From Saccharothrix longispora (GTDB lineage Bacteria > Actinomycetota > Actinomycetes > Mycobacteriales > Pseudonocardiaceae), in contig NZ_NSDM01000009.1 in NCBI RefSeq assembly GCF_030852425.1, positions 62,001 through 126,000 on the forward strand: 64,000 bases of DNA. Direction: 5' to 3'. The notes below the pieces were generated by a model. That model did not search any database, was not told the DNA's origin, and worked only from the letters and a program-made list of their open reading frames with translations. Shown one piece after another: positions 53,646 to 61,337 of the stretch. The stretch's first letter is position 1; each line of letters begins with the position of its first letter. The translations under genes and the position numbers were made by a program.

Positions 53646-54418
53646 TGACCGCTGAAGGTCGGGTAGGCCGTGCGTCCTGCGTGGACACGGCCGCCGCGCT
53701 GGCCGGCCACGTCATCGGCGCGTTCGGGGAAGTCGGTCCGACAGGTGTCGCCGACTTCCTCGACACGTGCTCCGACGTCGTGGCCGGCCTGGGGGCCGTG
53801 CGCCTCGTGGGAGCCGACGTCTTCGCCCCGAACCTGCTGTCCGATCGCCCCTTGGACGTGCGCGACGCCGGCGCCGTCGCCGACGCCTTCGAGGCGTTCC
53901 CCGCCGTCCTCCAACCGGTGACGCACCAGCAGCGCGTGCTGGCGTGGCGGGACTGGGGCACGGTCGAGCTGCTGGCCCGGCTCACCTCCGCCCGGTCCGC
54001 GCCGCCCGGCACCCCCGAGGCGTGGCGCGACTGGGCGACCACCCGGCTGGCCGCGACGCGCCTGGGCAGGCCGCCCGGCGACGCCGCCGCCGTGCTCGGC
54101 GACCCCGGGGACTGGTCGCGCTGGTCGGTGGCCGTCGCCCAGCTGTCGTCACTGGCCCTGCCGGGTCTGGGCGGCCCGGTGCACGACGCGGTGGCCGCCG
54201 AGCCGCTCGCCCTGGCCAGGGGCGCCACCCGCGCCCTCCTGCGCCGGGACCACACCACCGCGGCCAGACTGGCCCGCTGGGTGGCGCTGCTCGCGGACCG
54301 GGTCCCGCTCGACGCCCCGCTGCTGCTGGAGCACCTCGGGCTGCACGCGGGCGCCGACGCGCGGCTGCTGCTCGACCTGACCGTCGCCGGCCGCGTCCTC
54401 GGGGCGGTGGGCCGTTGA
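53645..54418 (+). CDS. 257-residue protein of unknown function
   Basis: GTG 53645 shares a base with the stop of the peptide gene. The protein is mostly helical and Ala/Leu/Arg-rich: VDTAAALAGHVIGAFGEVGP, VTHQQRVLAWRDWGTVELLARL, WRDWATTRLAATRL, TTAARLARWVALLADRVPL. It has no signal and no clear membrane segment. Paired Trp-Arg-Asp-Trp motifs suggest an internal repeat. No family is recognised. It probably acts with the next protein, with which it is translationally coupled. Confidence 0.7.
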   Translation: MTAEGRVGRASCVDTAAALAGHVIGAFGEVGPTGVADFLDTCSDVVAGLGAVRLVGADVFAPNLLSDRPLDVRDAGAVADAFEAFPAVLQPVTHQQRVLAWRDWGTVELLARLTSARSAPPGTPEAWRDWATTRLAATRLGRPPGDAAAVLGDPGDWSRWSVAVAQLSSLALPGLGGPVHDAVAAEPLALARGATRALLRRDHTTAARLARWVALLADRVPLDAPLLLEHLGLHAGADARLLLDLTVAGRVLGAVGR

Positions 54419-55317
54419 CGACGACCGCGCTGGTCCACGACGTCGCGGCCCGGGCGCTGGCCTGGCTGCACGAGAACCGCGGGTTCGGCGCCTTCACCGA
54501 CAGCGCCACCGCCGACCTCAACGACCCCGACGGCGTCTACAAACCCCTGTGCGAGGTGGCCCTGGCGACCTCGCTCGTGCTGCGCGAGGGCGTCGCCGGC
54601 AGCACGCAGCTGCGGCACGCCCGGGAGGTGCTCGACTTCGCCTGGGGGCAGATGCGCCACGGGGACCTGCTCTACGAGCGCCAGCTCCGGCACGCGCTGC
54701 TCACCGACCCGCTGGAGATCTACGCGCCGTTCGCCCGCGCCGGCCACCGGCACGCCGGGCTGGACGCGGTGCTCGCGCACACCTCGGCGGCCGACTCGAT
54801 GACCGAGGTCCTGCCCAACCGGCGGCTCGCCGTGGCCAACGCCCACCGCGTCGTCGGCATCCCCCGGGACGACGACTGGGCCGCCCTCACCCGCGCCACC
54901 TGGCTCGGCCGCACGCCCCCTCCGTGGGCCATCGACTGGTACACCGCCTACCAGGCCACCCACACCGCCTTCCACGTCACGGACTGGGGCGCCCGCCCGG
55001 ACGGCCTGCCGCCCGACGTGGCCCGCTACCTCGCCGAGTGGCTGCCGGTGTGGATCGACGTGTGGACCGAGGCCCGGCAGTGGGACCTGGTCGGCGAACT
55101 GCTCATCGTGAGCGCGTCCCTGCCCGAGCCGCGCGTGGTGGCCGCCGAGTGGGAGCCGTTCGCCGCCGCGCAGCACGAGGACGGCCTGATGCCCCGTGAC
55201 GGCGAACCGGTGGTCGGGGACGCGCGCCTGCGCTTCCTCAACCACCAGCACACCGCCGTCGTCGCCGTCGTGGCCGGCACCGTCGCCCTGTCGCGCCTGC
55301 TCGGCGGGGCCCCGTGA
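54415..55317 (+). CDS. 300-residue helical protein, possibly alpha/alpha-toroid
   Basis: TTG 54415 overlaps the upstream stop as TTGA. Motifs include ALAWLHENRGFGAFTDSATA, DLNDPDGVYKPLCEVALATS, YERQLRHALLTDPLEIYAPF, YQATHTAFHVTDWGARPDG and FLNHQHTAVVAVVAG. The conserved-looking His, Asp and Tyr residues (H in ATHTAFHVTDWG and NHQHTA) could form a metal or active site. The helix pattern resembles alpha/alpha barrels of the cyclase or glycosidase type, but that is only an impression. I recall similar uncharacterised proteins in actinomycetes without an assigned role. Confidence 0.7.
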   Translation: MTTTALVHDVAARALAWLHENRGFGAFTDSATADLNDPDGVYKPLCEVALATSLVLREGVAGSTQLRHAREVLDFAWGQMRHGDLLYERQLRHALLTDPLEIYAPFARAGHRHAGLDAVLAHTSAADSMTEVLPNRRLAVANAHRVVGIPRDDDWAALTRATWLGRTPPPWAIDWYTAYQATHTAFHVTDWGARPDGLPPDVARYLAEWLPVWIDVWTEARQWDLVGELLIVSASLPEPRVVAAEWEPFAAAQHEDGLMPRDGEPVVGDARLRFLNHQHTAVVAVVAGTVALSRLLGGAP

Positions 55318-56282
55318 CGGCGGTCGGGGTCGACGTGCTGACCCCGCTGCTCGACCCGGCGACCTCGGCGGTGGCCGTCGCCGCCCGGCAGGGCGACCAC
55401 GAGGTGCTGCTGGTCGCGGGCGACGCGGCGCCGGGCGAACCGGCCACGGCGGGCACCCGCTTCGAGGTCGGGTCGCTCACCAAGACGTTCACCGCGCTGC
55501 TGCTGGCCGACGCGGTGGCCCGCGGGGAGGTGCGGCACGACGACCCCGTGGACCGGCACCTGGCGACGGCACTGGGGGAGGGGGTGACCCTGGAAGGGCT
55601 GGCCACGCACACCTCGGGCCTGCCCAGGCTCCCCCCGGGGCTGTTGCGCGCCGCCGTGCCCGCGTGGCGCACCAACCCGTACCGCGACTTCGGCCCGGAG
55701 GAGATGGCGGCGGCGCTGCGGCGCACCCGCGTCCGGCGCGACCACCGCGTGCGCTACTCCAACTTCGGGGGCGCCGTGCTGGGCCTGGCCCTGGCCGCCG
55801 CCGCGGGCCGCCCGTACGAGGACCTGCTCGCCGAGCGCGTGTGCCGCCCGCTCGGCCTGCGCGACACCGGCTTCGCCACCACCCCGCAGGCGACGGGCCA
55901 CCTGCGGGGCCGCCCGCGCCCGCCGTGGGAGATGCCCGGCATGGCCGCCGCGGGTGCGCTGCGCTCGTCGGCGCGGGACCTGCTCGCCTACCTGACCGCG
56001 CTGCTCGACCGACGCACCGCCGCGGCGGTCGACGTCGCCACGCCCCGCGTCGCCCTGTCCGGGACCGACCACCTGTGCCTCGTGTGGAACCTGCGCCGCC
56101 GACCGGGCCACGACCTGGTGTTCCACTCGGGGGCCACGCGCGGGTTCACCGCGTTCGCCGGGTTCAGCCCGCAGCGGCGCACCGCGCTGGCCACCCTGAC
56201 CAACGCGGGCGCGACCGTGCGCGGCACGTTCGTACAGCACTCCTACGAGGCCCTGCGCACCCTCGCCGCCACCGCCGGGTGA
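55314..56282 (+). CDS. Beta-lactamase-fold serine hydrolase (class C/PBP-like)
   Basis: A 322-residue hydrolase of the beta-lactamase/esterase family. The active site is complete: SxxK at Ser54/Lys57 (EVGSLTKTFTALLLAD), YxN at Tyr148 (VRYSNFGGAVLGL) and HSG at 271-273 (LVFHSGATRGFTAF). No signal peptide is seen, so it probably works in the cytoplasm, unlike true beta-lactamases. GTG 55314 overlaps the previous stop. In this operon it could cut or cyclise the 62-residue peptide or a product made by its partners; related folds act as D-peptidases, esterases and PBP-type cyclases. Confidence 0.88.
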   Translation: MTAVGVDVLTPLLDPATSAVAVAARQGDHEVLLVAGDAAPGEPATAGTRFEVGSLTKTFTALLLADAVARGEVRHDDPVDRHLATALGEGVTLEGLATHTSGLPRLPPGLLRAAVPAWRTNPYRDFGPEEMAAALRRTRVRRDHRVRYSNFGGAVLGLALAAAAGRPYEDLLAERVCRPLGLRDTGFATTPQATGHLRGRPRPPWEMPGMAAAGALRSSARDLLAYLTALLDRRTAAAVDVATPRVALSGTDHLCLVWNLRRRPGHDLVFHSGATRGFTAFAGFSPQRRTALATLTNAGATVRGTFVQHSYEALRTLAATAG

Positions 56283-56288
56283 CCGCTC

Positions 56289-57338
56289 TCAGGCGCGCAG
56301 CGGCGTGTGGTCGGGGTCGACGCGCTCACCCTCGCGCACCGGGCCCGGCGGGGTGCCGTCGCCGAACGGCCTGCCGCCCAGCGCCTCGCGGCCGTGCGGC
56401 GTGACCCAGCCCGACAGCTCCGGCCCCCTCGGCACGATCCCCGAGGGGTTGATGTCCTGGTGCACCACGTAGTAGTGCTTCTTGATCTGGTCGAAGTCGA
56501 CCGTGTCGCCGAAGCCCGGCGTCTGGAACAGGTCCCGCGCGTAGCCCCACAGGTTGGGCATCTCGGCGAGCTTGTTCCGGTTGCACTTGAAGTGCCCGTG
56601 GTAGACCGGGTCGAAGCGGACGAGCGTGGTGAACAGCCGCACGTCGGCCTCGGTGATGGTGTCGCCGACCAGGTAGCGCCGGTCGGCCAGCCGCTCCTCC
56701 AGCCAGTCCAGCGCCGTCCACAACCGGCCGTACGCGTCGTCGTAGGCCTCCTGGCCGCCCGCGAAACCGCACCGGTAGACGCCGTTGTTCACCTCGGTGA
56801 ACACCCGCCGCACCACCGCGTCCAACTCCTCGCGGTGCTCGGCGGGCAGCAGGTCGGGCGCGCCCTCCCGGTGGTGCTCGCGCCACTCGGTGGACAGGTC
56901 CAGGGTGATCTGCGCGAAGTCGTTGGTGACCACCGCGCCGGTCGTGGTGTCCACGAGGGCGGGCACGGTGATGCCGCGCGGGTACTCGGGGTCGCGCGCG
57001 AAGTACGCCTCCTGGAGGCGTTCGATGCCGAGCACCGGGTCCCGGCCGCCGGGGTCGAGGTCGAACGTCCACGAGCGGGCGTCGTGGGTGGGGCCGGGCA
57101 GGCCGAGCGAGAGCGCGTCCTCCAGACCGAGCAGCCTGCGCACGATGATCGCCCGGTTCGCCCACGGGCAGGCCCGCGCGGCGACCAACCGGTAGCGGCC
57201 CGGTTCGACGGCGAACCCGTCGCGCCCGTCCGCGGTGATCCGGGTCGTGATGTACCGGGTGTCGCGGGTGAACTCCTTGCCCTTGACCGAGTACGTCCCG
57301 CCCTGGCTGTGCTCGGGGTGTTCGTTCTGCTCGCTCAC
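56289..57338 (-). CDS. Glutathionyl-hydroquinone-reductase-like protein (Xi-class GST)
   Basis: A 349-residue protein of the YqjG/ECM4 family. The catalytic Cys57 is in LVAARACPWANRAIIVRRLL; then SWTFDLDPGGRDPVLGIERLQEAYF, VPALVDTTTGAVVTNDFAQI and CNRNKLAEMPNLWGYARDLFQ are family motifs. The enzyme removes glutathione from hydroquinones by thiol exchange. Actinomycetes use mycothiol, so the natural substrate here is probably a mycothiol conjugate, which is inference. ATG 57338. It converges with the hydrolase operon. Confidence 0.9.
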   Translation of the reverse strand: MSEQNEHPEHSQGGTYSVKGKEFTRDTRYITTRITADGRDGFAVEPGRYRLVAARACPWANRAIIVRRLLGLEDALSLGLPGPTHDARSWTFDLDPGGRDPVLGIERLQEAYFARDPEYPRGITVPALVDTTTGAVVTNDFAQITLDLSTEWREHHREGAPDLLPAEHREELDAVVRRVFTEVNNGVYRCGFAGGQEAYDDAYGRLWTALDWLEERLADRRYLVGDTITEADVRLFTTLVRFDPVYHGHFKCNRNKLAEMPNLWGYARDLFQTPGFGDTVDFDQIKKHYYVVHQDINPSGIVPRGPELSGWVTPHGREALGGRPFGDGTPPGPVREGERVDPDHTPLRA

Positions 57339-57401
57339 GGCTGCGAGCCTACGTGTGGTTCCGGCCGCCCCGCAGCACGACCGGGCGCGCGGGACGCGGC
57401 G

Positions 57402-57761
57402 TCACGGCAGGCGTCGCCGCCCGGCGAAACCGAGGTCGGCCCGGTGGTACCAGTCCACGCCCTCATCGCCCTCCAGCCAGCACAGCAGCACCGGCACGCC
57501 GTCGAGGTCGGCGGGGAAGTCGACCAGCAGCGGCGCGAAGCCCTTCAGCTCGGCGCCGGTCCGCTGCACCGCCGTCATCAGCTCGTCGAGCCGCGCCTGG
57601 GCTGCCTTCAGCTCCGGCAGCCCGCCGAGCGCGGTGCGGTCGCCCGAGTGCACCGCGGCGGCCAGTTCCGCGGCGTCCGCCCGGACGGCGACGATCTCGT
57701 CGAGCACCGGCCGCAGCCGGGCCAGTTCCTCCCGTGCCCCGGGCACGCTGAACAGTCCCAC
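57402..57761 (-). CDS. DUF2203 family protein
   Basis: A 119-residue protein. EELARLRPVLDEIVAVRADA and the C-terminal pattern LLVDFPADLDGVPVLLCWLEGDEGVDWYHRADLGFAGRR are diagnostic of DUF2203. Function unknown. It follows shortly upstream of the hydroquinone reductase gene on the same strand (63 bp apart is enough for co-transcription). Confidence 0.85.
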   Translation of the reverse strand: MGLFSVPGAREELARLRPVLDEIVAVRADAAELAAAVHSGDRTALGGLPELKAAQARLDELMTAVQRTGAELKGFAPLLVDFPADLDGVPVLLCWLEGDEGVDWYHRADLGFAGRRRLP

Positions 57762-57886
57762 CCCGCCACCCTACGGGTCCGCCCTCGGGGGCCGCGGTAC
57801 CGGTACCGCGACCCGGCTATACCGGGCCGCGGGGAAACATCGCCGCTCGTCGAGCGGACGTCGTGGCCGGGCACCATCGTGGGGGC

Positions 57887-58624
57887 ATGGGAAGCCGGTC
57901 GGATGACGCGAGACGGTTGCTGCTGTGGGACGAGATCCTCCGCCGGGCGGAGGTGGAGGGGGCGGACGCAGGCGTGCGGCACGCCTGCGAGGTGGCGCGC
58001 GACGTGCTGGCCGCCGACGGCGTCGTGCTGTACGAGGCGGTCGACCCGGTGACGGCCGAGCCGGTCGCGACGGCGGGCGACGGCGCGGCGCGGCTCGCCG
58101 AGGCCGAGATCACGGTCGGCGAGGGACCCGCGCTCGACGCGATCGCCGGGGAGTACCCGGTGCTCGTCCACGACGTCGACGCGGTGGACCGCTTCGTGCG
58201 CTGGCCGGCGTTCGCGCCGCAGGCGCTCGTCGGCGGTGTGCGCGCGGTCGCCGCGTTCCCGGTGGTGATGGGCGCGGTCGTGGTCGGCTGCCTGGAGGTG
58301 CACCACCGCGCCCCGGTCGACCTGGGCGCCGACCGGATCGTGGACGGGCTGCTGCTGGCCGACGCCGCCCTGGCGCTGATGCTGCACGGCGCTCCCCGCG
58401 CGCCCGGCGCGGACCCGGTGCTGGCCCGGTGGGTGACGGTCCGCCAGGCGGCCGACGCGGTGGCCGTGCAGTTGGGCTGCGACCCGGCCACCGCGCTGCT
58501 GCGCCTGCGGGCCCACGCCTACAGCACCGACCGCTGGCTCGGGGACGTCGCGGAGGACGTCGCCGCCTGGCGGCTGCTGTTCGCCCCGGAAGCGGACGCC
58601 CAGTCCGAGCGCGGCCAGGGCTGA
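57887..58624 (+). CDS. GAF-ANTAR-like regulator
   Basis: A 245-residue protein. Residues about 25-170 form a GAF sensor (DVLAADGVVLYEAVDPVTAE, GEGPALDAIAGEYPVLVHDV, VRAVAAFPVVMGAVVVGCLE). The last 55 residues look like an ANTAR RNA-binding helical domain (AVQLGCDPATALLRLRAHAY, then WLGDVAEDVAA). ANTAR proteins act as antiterminators by binding paired hairpins in leader RNA. ATG 57887 has a G-rich ribosome site. The first of three signalling genes on this strand. Confidence 0.8.
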   Translation: MGSRSDDARRLLLWDEILRRAEVEGADAGVRHACEVARDVLAADGVVLYEAVDPVTAEPVATAGDGAARLAEAEITVGEGPALDAIAGEYPVLVHDVDAVDRFVRWPAFAPQALVGGVRAVAAFPVVMGAVVVGCLEVHHRAPVDLGADRIVDGLLLADAALALMLHGAPRAPGADPVLARWVTVRQAADAVAVQLGCDPATALLRLRAHAYSTDRWLGDVAEDVAAWRLLFAPEADAQSERGQG

Positions 58625-59109
58625 CCCGGTTCCCACGCGCCACCCCACCACCGGCCGGCCCGCCGACCGGGGGACACCCCGGCGCGGGAGCCGGCGGACC
58701 GGATCGGCACGTTCACCGCGGCGGTGTGACGGTGGAAAGCGGCCCCTTGCCGACCTCCGCGCCCCGGTGCGCACAATGCGCCGTGCGCCGGCGTGCGGCT
58801 GGAGGGGGACGGTGCGGTCGCGACTGCTGCGGAAGTCCCGCTCCGACCACCACGCGGCGTCCGGAACCCGCTGTGCCGCAACGGTCCCGCCGCGTCGGCC
58901 GTGCGCGGCGGCGGGACTCCCGCCGGGAACCCCGACCCCCCGGCGGGTGCCCCGCCCCCGCCGCCGGGCGGGGCACCGACCGCCGGTGCCGCTCGAACGG
59001 CCGCCCGCCGAGCGGGTGGTCTGCACCTCCCCACCCGGTCGGGTTCCCGGCCCCCGCCACCGAGGGGGCCGACCGCCGGGGGCGAGGTCGACCGGTTGGA
59101 GGGTTCGAC
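58625..59109. other. Gene-free stretch before the STAS gene
   Basis: 485 very GC-rich bases with no consistent codon bias. Frames are open by composition only (runs of Pro, Gly and Arg). I see no strong hairpin here. It must hold the promoter of the gene at 59110. Confidence 0.45.
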
Positions 59110-59793
59110 GTGGACGACCTGCTGCACGTGCGGGTGTCCGGGCAGGACGGCGTGTCGATCCTGCACCTGTCGGGCCTGCTGGTGCCGGGGAACTACGCGT
59201 CGCTGCGCGACGTGCTGCTGATGACCGCGCTCGCCCAGCCCGCGGCGATCGTGGCGGACCTGACCGGACTGCGCGTCACGCCGCCGCTCGCGTCCAGCGT
59301 GTTCCGGGTGGTGCGCGACCAGGTCGCGTCGTGGCCGGGGGTGCCGATCCTGCTGACCGGCGCGGAGCGGGGCGCGGTGTGGGACCTGCCGTGCTTCGAC
59401 ACGGTGGAGGAGGCGGTGGCGTCCGTCGGGCCGCCGCCGCGGCGCTGGGTGGTGCGGATGCCGCTGCCCCGCGTGGGTGCCCCGGTGTTCGCCCGGCTCG
59501 CCGCCGAGGAGGCGTGTCGGGTGTGGAGCCTGGAGCGGATCGGCGAACCCGTGACCGGGGTCGCGGCCGGGCTGGTCGGCCTGGTGGCCCGCGGCCTGCC
59601 CCGACGGCCCACCATCGCGTTCGAGTGGTGGCGGGACCTCTTCGTGATCGCGGTGGGGGACGACGTGCCGGTGCGGTGCGACTCGTGGGACCTGCGCCGC
59701 GCCGTCGCCGCCGCGCCGGACCGGACGGAGCGCTGCGGCTGGTCCACGACGTGGACCGACGGCACGCTGATCTGGGCCGTGCTCAGGGCGTGA
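59110..59793 (+). CDS. STAS-domain protein with extra C-terminal domain
   Basis: A 227-residue protein. Residues 1-100 have the STAS shape (VSILHLSGLLVPGNYASLRD, IVADLTGLRVTPPLASSVFR). The usual Asp-Ser phosphorylation pair is replaced by TPPLASS, so regulation may differ. Residues 110-227 (RVGAPVFARLAAEEACRVWS, FEWWRDLFVIAVGDDVPV) look like a degenerate anti-sigma HATPase lacking clear N and G boxes. GTG 59110 follows GGAGGG. Confidence 0.7.
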   Translation: MDDLLHVRVSGQDGVSILHLSGLLVPGNYASLRDVLLMTALAQPAAIVADLTGLRVTPPLASSVFRVVRDQVASWPGVPILLTGAERGAVWDLPCFDTVEEAVASVGPPPRRWVVRMPLPRVGAPVFARLAAEEACRVWSLERIGEPVTGVAAGLVGLVARGLPRRPTIAFEWWRDLFVIAVGDDVPVRCDSWDLRRAVAAAPDRTERCGWSTTWTDGTLIWAVLRA

Positions 59794-59852
59794 GGCGCGG
59801 GCCGTCGGCGCCCGCGCCGGACGACAGACCACTCACAGGACAGGGGACGAGC

Positions 59853-60869
59853 GTGGTTCCGCACGACACCGGACCGGCCGGGCGCACGCGCCCGGCGCAC
59901 ACCGACCTCAGCCCCGTCGACCTCGACGTCTACCGGGCCCTGCTGGACGGCTCCGGCACGGCGGCCGAACTCGGCCACCGGCTCGGCGTCGGCGCGCGGC
60001 GGCTCGGCCCGGTGCTGCGCAGGCTCGTCGACCTGGAGCTGGCCACCCGCGTCGAGGGCAGGCCGGTGCGGTTCGCCGCGGTCGCGCCCGAGGTCGCGTT
60101 CGGCGGCCTGCTCGTGCGCAAGCAGCGCGAGCTGGAGGAGGTGCGCCTGCTGCGCGCCGAGTTGCGGGAGCGCCACCGGCGCGCGGTGGGCGACGCGGAC
60201 CCGGAGCGGTTGTTGGAGGTGGTGCGCGGCACGGACGCGATCGCCCGTCGCGCGAGCCGGTTGGTGCGCTCGGCGCGCCACGAGGTGCGGTTCGTCGACA
60301 AGCCGCCCCACGACCGGCCGCCCGGCGTGCCGCGGACCGCGCAACGGGAGCTGCTGGAGCGCGGCGTGGGCTTTCGCGGCGTCTACGACCGCGCGTGCCT
60401 GGAGCGGTACGCGCCGGACCGCGGGCCGGGAGCCGGCCTGCCGCCGGGCGAGGAGGCGCGGGTCGTGCCCGACGCGCCGCTGAAGATGATCCTGGTCGAC
60501 CGCCACCTCGGCCTCGTCCCGCTGGATTCGGCGGCGTCCGAGCCGGTCACCGCGCTCGTCGTGCGCCCCTGCGCGCTGCTCGACGCGCTGGGCGCGCTGT
60601 TCGAGGGCCTGTGGTCGCAGGCGCTGCCGCTCGCCGTGCACGACCACGAGCCGCTGTCCGCGCAGGACGTCCGCCTGCTCGCGCTGCTCGCCACCGGCAT
60701 GCCGGACCGCGGCATCGCCAAGCAACTCGGACTGAGCTACCGCACGTTCCAGCGCCGCCTGCACGACCTGATGCGCGCGCTGGGCGCGCGGACCCGCCTC
60801 CAGGCGGGGGTACGCGCCGCGCAGAGCGGCTGGGTGCGGGTGGCGCCGCCCGACGACGCCCCGGGGTGA
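59853..60869 (+). CDS. TrmB-LuxR type regulator
   Basis: A 338-residue protein with an N-terminal TrmB-like winged helix (DLDVYRALLDGSGTAAELGHR, then RLVDLELATRVEGRPVRF), a middle sensor/phospholipase-D-like part (RSARHEVRFVDKPPHD, APLKMILVDRHLGLVPLD) and a C-terminal LuxR helix-turn-helix (LSAQDVRLLALLATGMPDRGIAKQLGLSYRTFQRRLHDLM). GTG 59853. Such proteins are common in Streptomyces-like genomes, mostly without known ligand. It is 59 bp downstream of the STAS gene and may be in the same transcript. Confidence 0.88.
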   Translation: MVPHDTGPAGRTRPAHTDLSPVDLDVYRALLDGSGTAAELGHRLGVGARRLGPVLRRLVDLELATRVEGRPVRFAAVAPEVAFGGLLVRKQRELEEVRLLRAELRERHRRAVGDADPERLLEVVRGTDAIARRASRLVRSARHEVRFVDKPPHDRPPGVPRTAQRELLERGVGFRGVYDRACLERYAPDRGPGAGLPPGEEARVVPDAPLKMILVDRHLGLVPLDSAASEPVTALVVRPCALLDALGALFEGLWSQALPLAVHDHEPLSAQDVRLLALLATGMPDRGIAKQLGLSYRTFQRRLHDLMRALGARTRLQAGVRAAQSGWVRVAPPDDAPG

Positions 60870-61337
60870 CCCGCGCACCCCCGAGGGGCACCGCGGATCG
60901 GCCGGCCGGATCGGGCGCAGCACCAGCACGGCCGCCGGGAGGAGCAGCAGGACCTCGCCGAACGCCACGAGCACCCCGGTGTCGACGCGGGCGACCGGGC
61001 CGGGCCGGCGCACCCCGAGAACCACGCGTCGCCCGCCCGGACCGCGTCGCACGACCCGGGCACGCCCGCGACGCAACCGCGCACCGCGTCGGCGAACACG
61101 GCGGCACGGGCCGGCGCGTCGGGGGAGCGCTCCCGGTCCCGCTGGTCGAGGCCCGCGGTGGTCGGCAGGTGCGCGGCGACGCAGGCGACCGCGACGGCCG
61201 GCGCCGTGACCGGCCGCGAAGTTCGGAGCACGTCGGAGGACCACCACGGCGGGACCGTCGAGCGGGCGATATTCGATCGCCGAGCCCCGGCCGACTGCGG
61301 CAGCATGGGAGGCCGAGGTGACCCCGGAAGGAGTCGG
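60870..61337. other. Intergenic region, possibly with a decayed minus-strand membrane gene
   Basis: 468 bases. On the minus strand, codon bias is strong in one frame to about 61030 (AVAVACVAAHLPTTAGLDQ, APARAAVFADAVRGCVAG) and then in another (RVDTGVLVAFGEVLLLLPAAVLVLRPIRP), which has a membrane-helix look. This may be the remains of a small membrane protein. No stop is seen before it runs into the TrmB-LuxR gene, so I do not call it. Confidence 0.3.

Noticed and set aside
60900-61260. Minus-strand membrane-protein remnant
   Set aside because: Needs a frameshift and has no stop before the TrmB-LuxR gene; bias alone is not enough.
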